In this document: one piece after another, positions 16,635 to 23,176 of the stretch
How the letters are laid out: every line of letters starts with the position of its first letter
Position numbering within the stretch: position 1 is the first letter of the stretch
DNA from: JBEEMU01 sp043778315
GTDB taxonomy: Bacteria; Bacteroidota; Bacteroidia; Chitinophagales; Saprospiraceae
Direction: 5' to 3'
Length of the DNA stretch: 25,143 nucleotides
Assembly: GCA_043778315.1 (NCBI GenBank)
Contig: JAYWGJ010000241.1
Coordinates: forward strand, 1 to 25,143
The notes under the pieces: generated by a model
The model's database searches: none
What the model was told of the DNA's origin: nothing
The model's input: only the letters and a program-made list of their open reading frames with translations
Made by a program: the position numbers and the translations under genes

Positions 16635-16696
16635 ATATTGTAAAAATGCTATTGTTTATTACAAAATCATTATTTCCTATCATAAAAATCAAAAAG

Positions 16697-19600
16697 ATGA
16701 AAAAAATATTTCTTGCGCTTATCGCAATAATACCGCTATGGACAGCGACCGCACAACAGACGTTGCGCTACGCGCAGCCGCATAGACAATTGGAGGACGC
16801 GACGAAACGCTACGACGAGCGGGCTTTCGGAGTAGCACAACAGGTGGCGACGCTGTACTTAGAGCGTACACCGCTCACGAACTTGCCTGCGGCAAACGGA
16901 TTGACTGATGCGGCGGAGTTGCTGAAAGCTAAATCGGCTGTGCGCCTCAATATGCGCGAAAGCGAAAAGCTAATTTCTAATTATATCCGTTGGCATAACG
17001 CCGAGCCTGCGGGCGCAAGCGCAGGTATGGAGATGGCGAACTATTATTACGAAAAAGGCGACTACGATAAAGCGTTGCACTTTTTTGAGAGTAGAGCCGA
17101 TGCAAGCGGACTAAGCAACGACGAGCTATCGGAGCTGAAGTTTAAGACAGGGTACGCGTATTTCGCAAGAAAAAAATATGCCTCCGCTAAATCTTACTTT
17201 AAAGAGGTGCGCAATGTGGAGGCTTCGCCGTATCACGGACAAGCAAATTACTATTTTGGATTGGTGTCGTTCTTTGAACGCAACTATAAAGATGCTTTAT
17301 CTGCATTCAAAATAGCAGAAAAAACAACCTTGTACAGTAAAATAATTCCGTATAATATCTGCCAAATTTTGTTTGCAGAAAAAAAATACGACGACTTAAT
17401 CGCGTATGCCGCACCGATGGCAAATGATACGCGGTTGAAAGATTTGAATGGTATCGTGCAGTTAATAGGACAGGCGTACTTTGAAAAAGGAGACTACAAA
17501 ACCGCTTTGCCGTACTTAGAAAAGTATGTTTCCTTGACTAATAAGGTGACGGAAAAGGACTTTTATCAAGTAGGATATACGCAGTACAAAACAGGTGCTT
17601 ACGCACAAGCGACGCAGAACTTCGAGCAGTTGCGCAACCAAAAGAACGAGCTTGGACAAAACGCCTTGTATCATTTGGCAGATTGCTACTTAAAAACGGG
17701 GAACAGTAAATCGGCGCGGTCTGCCTACAAAGAGGCAAGTACGATGAACAATAATCCGACTATACAACAGACTTCCCAGTTTAATTATGCCAAATTGACA
17801 TATCAACAAGGCAACGACCAAGAGGCGTTGAACAGCTTGAAAAATGTACCCGAAAACTCGCCGTATTACGCAGACGCGCAAGATTTGATGGCGGACGTAC
17901 TAGACAAAATGTCGGACTACCAATCGGCGATAGACTTCATCAACAAATTGGGTAAACCAACCACTAAACAACGTGCTGCTTTGCAGCGTGCGCATTACAA
18001 CAGAGGTATGCAGTTGCTGAACCAAAATCAATTGGACGCAGCCGCAGGGCAGTTTTCTTCGGCAGAGAAAGATGGGATTAATTTGCGCACTAAGGCGTTG
18101 TCGAAGTATTGGCTCGGGGAAATCGGTATGCGCAATAAACGATACGAAACGGCACTATATGACTTTAATAATTTCGCTACGATAGCCAAAACGGTAGATA
18201 ATTTGCCCGAAGAAAGTTCGTTGCCAACAGCCTACTACAATATGGGCTATGTGTATTTCAACAGTAAAAAGTACAGCGAAGCGGTTAAGTTTTTCGGGAG
18301 AGCGATAGAGGGCATCGATAAAAATAAATCTTATTACCAAAATCCAAAAATAACGCAAGAAATGTATCCCGAGGCGGTGTTGATGTCGGGTGATGCGCAC
18401 TTTAAGCTCAAAGAATACGCCAAAGCGAACAGTTTTTACAGCCGCGTGATTAATGGAAACTATAAACAAGCAGATTATGCGATGTTGCAGCAATCTAAAA
18501 TTGCCTCTACCAAAGAGGATTTTGTGAGTGAAATCGGTTTGTTGGATAACGCAATAGATAGATACCCGAACACGGAATATGGAGATGTGATGTTGTTCCG
18601 TAAAGGCGAAGCGTTAGTGCTGAAAGGCGCAGGGCAGAGCGATATTGTAAATAATTACACTAAATTATTGACAAAATACCCAAAAAGTAGTTTGTATAAC
18701 ACTACTTTATTGAAGTTAGGTAATTTTTATACGAACTTAGACCAAAAAGATAAGGCGTTGGAGTATTACAAACGGGTGTTGCAAAGTCGTCCGACGCAGC
18801 GTGAAGCCTTAGATGCACGCAACGCAATAGAAGGCGTTTACTTGAGCAACGGGGACGAAACTGGGTACATTTCTTACCTCAACACACTGCCCGAAGGCGG
18901 CGGACGCAATATAAAAGAGGACACTTTGACGTATCAGGCGGCGTACTCGCTCTATAATAAAGGCGACTACAACGCGGCGGCGGTGAAAGCGACTAATTAT
19001 ATGACGAAGTTTCCGAAGGGTTTTAACTTCTGGGACGCGCTGACTATCCGCGCCGACGCATTTTACAACACTAATAAATACAGCGAAGCAGCATCAGACT
19101 ACGATAAATTAATCGCGCACGGTAATGACCGCAACTATATCCGTAATCTTGACCGCGCAGCGACGATTTATTACGAAAAAGAAAAGAATTATGGCAAAGC
19201 CTACATCGCTTACTCGAAGTTGGCAGACGCGACGACCGACGACGAGCAACGAACGTCCGCTAAACTCGGGCAACTGCGGTCGGCGTACCAAAATAAGCAG
19301 TATGAAGATGTGGTACCGCAGGCGAAAGCGGCGTTGCAAAATAAAACATTAGAAAAATTACCTGCTGCGGAGTTTAATTATTATTTGGCGAAAGCCGCAG
19401 GAGCGAAAAAAGATAAAGCGACAGCAAAAACCGCTTGGATCAACGTGATTGCTAATGCCGACGACGAGCGTGGCGCGGAGGCGCGTTATGAAATTACAAA
19501 AATGCTGTATGAAGACCGAAAATTAGCGGCGGCAGAGGACAACGCCCTCAATTACGCAGGCGATATATCGGCGGAGAATCAAGACTGGGCGGTGCGTATC

Positions 19601-19948
19601 TTGCTGATACTAAGCGATATATACACAGAGAAGAACGAGGGACTAAACGCGAAGGTGACGCTCGGTAGCATTATAGAGAATTACCCGAACGCGGATAAGG
19701 CGTTGATAGCGGAGACGAAACAAAAACTGGCGCGTTTGGATAAAGCAGACCAAGACAACTCGCGTATCATCACACCGACCGACGCACCCGCGACCGAAGG
19801 CACGACTGAAACCGCACCCGACACGCCGACCATAGAACCTGACCCGACTCCCGTACCGCCGAAAACGACCACTCCAAAAACTACGCCGAAGGCGACGACC
19901 TCGAAAGCACCTGTTAAGGTTGTGCCGAAGAAAGGGAAGAAGAAGTAA
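16697..19948 (+). CDS. Large periplasmic tetratricopeptide-repeat protein
   Basis: 1083 residues from the ATG at 16697, chosen because it begins a clean signal peptide (MKKIFLALIAIIPLWTATA, cleavage before QQ at about residue 20); an in-frame ATG 96 bases earlier adds a Lys-rich leader and lies in the repeats. No lipobox cysteine is present. Most of the protein is TPR helical repeats, seen as recurring A..Y/F..G.Y..A...F, for example YYYEKGDYDKALHFFESRA, YAFARKKYASAKSYF and YYNMGYVYFNSKKYSEAVKFF. The last 55 residues are Pro/Thr-rich and end in a basic tail (VVPKKGKKK). TPR proteins of this type scaffold envelope complexes; PorW/SprE is a T9SS TPR protein but is a lipoprotein, so identity is not claimed. 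It follows gldN in the same direction but behind a terminator. Confidence 0.85.
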   Translation: MKKIFLALIAIIPLWTATAQQTLRYAQPHRQLEDATKRYDERAFGVAQQVATLYLERTPLTNLPAANGLTDAAELLKAKSAVRLNMRESEKLISNYIRWHNAEPAGASAGMEMANYYYEKGDYDKALHFFESRADASGLSNDELSELKFKTGYAYFARKKYASAKSYFKEVRNVEASPYHGQANYYFGLVSFFERNYKDALSAFKIAEKTTLYSKIIPYNICQILFAEKKYDDLIAYAAPMANDTRLKDLNGIVQLIGQAYFEKGDYKTALPYLEKYVSLTNKVTEKDFYQVGYTQYKTGAYAQATQNFEQLRNQKNELGQNALYHLADCYLKTGNSKSARSAYKEASTMNNNPTIQQTSQFNYAKLTYQQGNDQEALNSLKNVPENSPYYADAQDLMADVLDKMSDYQSAIDFINKLGKPTTKQRAALQRAHYNRGMQLLNQNQLDAAAGQFSSAEKDGINLRTKALSKYWLGEIGMRNKRYETALYDFNNFATIAKTVDNLPEESSLPTAYYNMGYVYFNSKKYSEAVKFFGRAIEGIDKNKSYYQNPKITQEMYPEAVLMSGDAHFKLKEYAKANSFYSRVINGNYKQADYAMLQQSKIASTKEDFVSEIGLLDNAIDRYPNTEYGDVMLFRKGEALVLKGAGQSDIVNNYTKLLTKYPKSSLYNTTLLKLGNFYTNLDQKDKALEYYKRVLQSRPTQREALDARNAIEGVYLSNGDETGYISYLNTLPEGGGRNIKEDTLTYQAAYSLYNKGDYNAAAVKATNYMTKFPKGFNFWDALTIRADAFYNTNKYSEAASDYDKLIAHGNDRNYIRNLDRAATIYYEKEKNYGKAYIAYSKLADATTDDEQRTSAKLGQLRSAYQNKQYEDVVPQAKAALQNKTLEKLPAAEFNYYLAKAAGAKKDKATAKTAWINVIANADDERGAEARYEITKMLYEDRKLAAAEDNALNYAGDISAENQDWAVRILLILSDIYTEKNEGLNAKVTLGSIIENYPNADKALIAETKQKLARLDKADQDNSRIITPTDAPATEGTTETAPDTPTIEPDPTPVPPKTTTPKTTPKATTSKAPVKVVPKKGKKK

Positions 19949-19950
19949 AA

Positions 19951-20069
19951 ATTAGTGAATAGTGAATAGTGAACAGTGAACAGTTTTGAGCGGTTAGTAA
20001 ATAGTGAATAGTAAACAGTTTTAAACGATTAGTAAATAATGATTAGTAATTAACAACTAGCGATTAAAA
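19951..20069. repeat. Heptamer-phased repeat tract after the TPR gene
   Basis: Seventeen consecutive 7-bp units fit one register, starting ATTAGTG, AATAGTG, AATAGTG, AACAGTG, AACAGTT and decaying to the right. A higher-order 35-bp (5 x 7) period is visible between the units at 19965 and 20000. The tract begins two bases after the stop codon of the TPR gene. Confidence 0.8.
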
Positions 20070-20094
20070 ATAAGAATTAGTAAATAAATAATAT

Positions 20095-20138
20095 AAAAGC
20101 GACTCAATAAGGATTATCCTTATCGAGTCGCTTTTTTT
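20095..20138. terminator. Bidirectional terminator between convergent genes
   Basis: GCGACTC and GAGTCGC plus ATAAGGA and TCCTTAT pair with one internal mismatch into a stem of about 15 bp with a TTA loop; AAAA precedes it and seven T follow it. It serves the TPR gene on the plus strand and, less strongly, the 20294-21205 gene on the minus strand. Confidence 0.9.
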
Positions 20139-20208
20139 GTTACAAAACTACAAAATTAAACAAATTATTAATAAATTAGCACTGTAAACTAACTAATATG
20201 CTTACAAA

Positions 20209-20292
20209 ACTGTTCACTATTCATTGTTGATTGTTCACTATTTTTTAAAAACTGTTCACTATTCACTGTTCACTGTTCACTATTCGTTGTTC
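20209..20292. repeat. Reverse-complement heptamer tract
   Basis: Twelve 7-bp units in one register (ACTGTTC, ACTATTC, ATTGTTG, ATTGTTC and so on) are the reverse complement of the AATAGTG/AACAGTG family at 19951. The tract ends one base before the stop codon of the minus-strand gene, so both converging genes end at a heptamer tract facing the shared terminator. Confidence 0.85.
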
Positions 20293-20293
20293 A

Positions 20294-21205
20294 CTACAAC
20301 GTTTCCAATTCTACCGAAAGCAAGGCGGTGTTGCCGTCGGTGATGCTGATAGTAGCGGTAGATTTTTTGTAACCTGCCTGCATCACACTCACGACGTAGT
20401 CGCTTTCTTTGAGGTCTTGTATAAAAGAATTGCCTTTTGCGGTAGTTTTTCGGTCGGCTATTTTATTGTTATTGCTGTCGACAATGCTAATATCTGCTTT
20501 AAATATAGGCGTTTTGGTGGCTTTGTCAATAACATTGATTTGTAAGGCGCGGTTGCGCGTGATAGCGTTACCTACTTTATTGGCACTGGTGTATTGGTAG
20601 TAGAAAGCAGGATTGGTGAAGCGGGCTACTTCGGCGTGGTCGGCTATTTCTTTCAATAATAAGTCCGATTCGGTGATAAGTCGTGCTATTTCTTGGGTGT
20701 GGAACTTTACGCCGTTGCGCCCGATTTGGGCTTGCGGGATAAACTTGGTGAAGTCGGTGATGGTTTGTTTGAAGTCGGTGAGTTGAGCTGCGGTGAGCGT
20801 AGTCATTGCACCGATAGCGGCGATATTAGCGTTGGCTTCGCTGTAAATAATATTGGCGCTATTCAATAAATCAGTGTCATTTTGCGTTTTTAACTTAGAA
20901 ACAGTAAAATTTATTTTTTCGTATAAAACAATATCATTCACACTCCTTGCATACGACTTGGCGCACACGACGATAAAAAAACCTAAATCAGCCAATTTGG
21001 CTTTAAGTACGGTTTTGCTTTGCGTTCCACCTGCGTTGGAGGTGGCTTGCGTCTGCGAATGAGCAATAATTTCCGCGATGTAATTTTCTAACTGCACCGT
21101 CCAAACGGCAGAGTTGTAAAGGGCGGCGGTTGCAGTAGCATTAGTACTGAAACAATTATCCACGCTTAATAAGCGTTTCAATTTTTGATTTTGACTTCTG
21201 GTCAT
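20294..21205 (-). CDS. Orphan protein with C-terminal carboxypeptidase-regulatory-like beta domain
   Basis: 303 residues. No signal peptide or transmembrane helix is evident (start MTRSQNQKLKRLLSVDNC). Residues 1-200 look mainly alpha-helical, with Ala/Thr/Asn-rich segments and hydrophobic heptad spacing (for example LLNSANIIYSEANANIAAIG). Residues 215-303 read as a beta-sandwich like the carboxypeptidase regulatory or PEGA-type Ig domain: LQINVIDKATKTPIFKADIS, then GNSFIQDLKESDYVVSVMQAGYKKSTATISI and a C-terminal LSVELETL. Such domains are common in secreted Bacteroidota proteins, but this one lacks an export signal. I do not recognise the family as a whole. It is divergent from the 21801-22667 gene across a 595-base gap. 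Confidence 0.75.
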   Translation of the reverse strand: MTRSQNQKLKRLLSVDNCFSTNATATAALYNSAVWTVQLENYIAEIIAHSQTQATSNAGGTQSKTVLKAKLADLGFFIVVCAKSYARSVNDIVLYEKINFTVSKLKTQNDTDLLNSANIIYSEANANIAAIGAMTTLTAAQLTDFKQTITDFTKFIPQAQIGRNGVKFHTQEIARLITESDLLLKEIADHAEVARFTNPAFYYQYTSANKVGNAITRNRALQINVIDKATKTPIFKADISIVDSNNNKIADRKTTAKGNSFIQDLKESDYVVSVMQAGYKKSTATISITDGNTALLSVELETL

Positions 21206-21220
21206 ATTTTTTTTTTAAAA

Positions 21221-21255
21221 ATAGTGATTAGTGATTAACGATTAGCGATTAGTAT
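21221..21255. repeat. Short heptamer tract upstream of the orphan gene
   Basis: Five 7-bp units ATAGTGA, TTAGTGA, TTAACGA, TTAGCGA, TTAGTAT run in register, starting 16 bases upstream of the 20294-21205 start codon. They share the TTAGTGA core of the tract at 22672. Confidence 0.75.
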
Positions 21256-21323
21256 CAAATAATCAAAAAAAAAACGTTAATACTAAATTTAAAATTAGAT
21301 AAATATTAAATAAAATTACTTAA

Positions 21324-21617
21324 ACTAAATATATAAGGTGCTACACTAAATATATAAGGTACTCGCCTGACAATATAACCGCTTGCACTAAATATATAAG
21401 GTAATCAACTGACAATATAACCGCTTGCACTAAATATATGACCGCTTGAACTAAATATATGACTACTTACAGTAAATGTATGATCGCTTCTACTAAATAT
21501 ATAATTGCTTGATAAATAAAGATTATCAATTGTAAATTATTAATAACTGCTTATACTAAATATATACTTGCTTACATTTAATATATAGCCGCTTACATTA
21601 CAAACATCAATAATTAT
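21324..21617. repeat. Array of fourteen 21-bp units in exact register
   Basis: Unit starts are 21324, 21345, 21366, 21387, 21408, 21429, 21450, 21471, 21492, 21513, 21534, 21555, 21576 and 21597, every one exactly 21 bp from the last. Seven begin ACTAAATATAT exactly; most end GCTT followed by GC, GA or AC. Two alternate-type units (21366 and 21408) share GACAATATAACCGCTTGC, making a duplicated 42-bp dimer (21345-21386 against 21387-21428, three differences). Bases diverge but no insertion or deletion breaks the register. It lies between two divergent genes and has no spacers, so it is not CRISPR. Confidence 0.9.
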
Positions 21618-21712
21618 ACCACAAATATAAACACATTATTTGATATAATAATATAGTTGAATAAAAAAATAATTATTTTTATTAAAAATATAAATTATAA
21701 ACAAAAAAGTTG

Positions 21713-21720
21713 TATGTTTG
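21713..21720 (+). promoter_or_regulatory. Bacteroidota -7 box (TATGTTTG) for the 21801 gene
   Basis: TATGTTTG is an exact TAnnTTTG match 81 bases before the start codon. The -33 region is A/T-rich without a clear TTTG. The 21-bp array ends about 95 bases upstream of this box, so it could act as an upstream control region. Confidence 0.5.
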
Positions 21721-21800
21721 TTTAATAAAATATGTTATAATTATACAAAAAAACACAAACCTCGTATCATTTATTAGCATTATAAACAAAAAATAAAATT

Positions 21801-22667
21801 ATGGTCAATAAACAATCTTGGAACTACATCAGTCAGCAGAATAAGGTGACGGTAGTTTCGCTACACCATAAAGTAGCGACAGGGGAGTTGTTGATTTATT
21901 TTGCAGAAGAACTACTTTGGGCTGAAAAAAATGTAAGTACGCAAATATCTATACCATTTTTTTGTGACGACGAGCTGTGTAAAATACACGTCATACCCAA
22001 AAACAATAAATACTATTATGAATTTGAGATAGACCGCAAAGCAGATACGCCGTACAATCGTTTGCGAAAAGCAGCAGACCGAAAAGAATTTACAAAAGGT
22101 ATGAGTTTGGTGGTGCTTACGGTAGGTATTCTTGTGGGATTGGTGGGTGGCGGATTTTTGTATAATAAATATGTAGATGCGTGCGCGCTTCGCGATAACG
22201 GCATTAATGTTGCGGCGAAGCTCACGCCATTTCCGCATTCAAAGTACAATTGTACGGCGAGTGCCGATAATATAATTAACTTTGCTATACAACTCGATAC
22301 GCTCAACGGTGCAGTACTATTGCCCTGCGGGCTACCCGTCGCGCTTCACGACGAGTTTGTACTACGCTACGACCCTGACGAGGTCACTAATAACTTCCTT
22401 AATCTGAACGCCCCTACCGAATGGCAAATGCAGCGTTTATTTAATAGGACGCTCGAGCATCATTATATAAAGCACCCTAACGCAAAAGCGAGTACCGAAG
22501 CGCAATGTATTTTACAAGCGGCTATGCAGCTAAACGGCTTGCGCGGTATGGCGGATTTCTATTATCAAGATACGGAGATATTGGAGTACGCGCCGCACAA
22601 CCGCCTCACTTACGCGCTGATGTGCAGTCGTTTTGATTATCGAGACGCGGTAGATGAATGCAGGTAA
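21801..22667 (+). CDS. Orphan bitopic membrane protein with cysteine-rich outer domain
   Basis: 288 residues. Residues 1-98 are hydrophilic with probable beta strands and a basic stretch before the membrane (NRLRKAADRKEFTKG). One helix lies at about 101-120 (LVVLTVGILVGLVGGGFLY); the positive-inside rule puts the N-terminus in the cytoplasm and residues 121-288 outside. The outer part has six cysteines (128, 151, 176, 236, 275, 287), enough for three disulfides. Residues 129-200 have a pattern resembling DUF3592 (ALRDNGINVAAKL, then CGLP and EFVLRYDPDEV), a loose match. I do not recognise the full family. It is divergent from the 20294-21205 gene; the shared upstream region holds the 21-bp array. 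Confidence 0.75.
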   Translation: MVNKQSWNYISQQNKVTVVSLHHKVATGELLIYFAEELLWAEKNVSTQISIPFFCDDELCKIHVIPKNNKYYYEFEIDRKADTPYNRLRKAADRKEFTKGMSLVVLTVGILVGLVGGGFLYNKYVDACALRDNGINVAAKLTPFPHSKYNCTASADNIINFAIQLDTLNGAVLLPCGLPVALHDEFVLRYDPDEVTNNFLNLNAPTEWQMQRLFNRTLEHHYIKHPNAKASTEAQCILQAAMQLNGLRGMADFYYQDTEILEYAPHNRLTYALMCSRFDYRDAVDECR

Positions 22668-22671
22668 TTAG

Positions 22672-22797
22672 TAATTAATGATTAGTGAACAACTAATAGT
22701 GAATAGTGAATAGTAATTAACGATTAGTGAACAACTAATAGTGAATAGTGAATAGTAATTAATGATTAGTGAACAACTAATAGTGAACAGTGAATAG
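22672..22797. repeat. Three tandem 42-bp units, each six heptamers
   Basis: Units at 22672-22713, 22714-22755 and 22756-22797 differ at only a base or two. Each is TAATTAA, TGATTAG (or CGATTAG), TGAACAA, CTAATAG, TGAATAG (or TGAACAG), TGAATAG. The tract begins four bases after the stop codon of the 21801 gene. Confidence 0.9.
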
Positions 22798-22809
22798 TTT
22801 TTATGTACA

Positions 22810-23062
22810 GACCCTGAAAGGGTCAAATGTGCATAGCCGTAGGTGCAACCTACGGACATGACGAGAATACCTACGGACACGATGAAAATATCTACGGGCT
22901 TAATTTTCCGTAGGTTGCACCTACGGCTACGAACATTCAAGCCCTTCGGGCTTGTGTGTTGTGGGTACGGGAAAGGTGACCCTGAAAGGGTCAAATGTGT
23001 ATAGCCGTAGGTGCAACCTACGGGAATAAAATAATGGATATCTCCGCAACCCTTATAGGGTT
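22810..23062. repeat. REP/BIME-like cluster of palindromes
   Basis: A 46-bp sequence occurs at 22810-22855 and again at 22978-23023 with one difference; it contains GACCCT-GAA-AGGGTC and the near-palindrome CCGTAGGTGCAACCTACGG. An inverted copy of the second motif lies between (22908-22929). AAGCCC-TTC-GGGCTT near 22940-22954 and AACCCT-TAT-AGGGTT at 23048-23062 complete the set. The arrangement of alternating, oppositely oriented palindromes is that of REP/BIME elements, which REP-associated tyrosine transposases can spread; no such transposase gene is in the window. Confidence 0.8.
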
Positions 23063-23119
23063 AAACATTTTTGAATCTACCTACAAATACAAAAAATACC
23101 TATCACACTCCCTCAAAAC

Positions 23120-23156
23120 AAAAAGCGACCACACCGATAAGGCGTGGTCGCTTTTT
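23120..23156 (-). terminator. Intrinsic terminator of the right-edge T9SS gene
   Basis: GCGACCAC and GTGGTCGC pair perfectly with a further CC/GG inside, flanked by AAAAA and TTTTT. It lies about 20 bases after the stop codon of the minus-strand cargo gene. Confidence 0.9.
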
Positions 23157-23176
23157 GCGTTAAGCTAATCCATTAA

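Noticed and set aside
16405..16692. Minus-strand open frame of 95 residues with repeated SLRLKKP peptides across the minisatellite
   Set aside because: The peptide repeats simply mirror the DNA repeats, it has no independent start signal and it overlaps the TPR gene leader; no sign of a real protein.
16601..16696. Upstream ATG as TPR gene start
   Set aside because: The added leader is Lys-rich, overlaps the end of the minisatellite and precedes a clean signal peptide starting at 16697.
21324..21617. CRISPR array
   Set aside because: Units are contiguous 21-bp repeats with no unique spacers, and no cas gene is present.
21324..21617. Degraded heptapeptide-repeat coding sequence (21 bp equals seven codons)
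   Set aside because: Stops interrupt the reading frames I checked on both strands; there is no start or signal, and the related tracts with 35-bp and 7-bp periods are not codon multiples.
22668..22994. Minus-strand frame of 108 residues over the 42-bp repeats and REP cluster
   Set aside because: Its sequence (repeated NYYSLFTISCSL) is a translation of non-coding heptamer and REP repeats.
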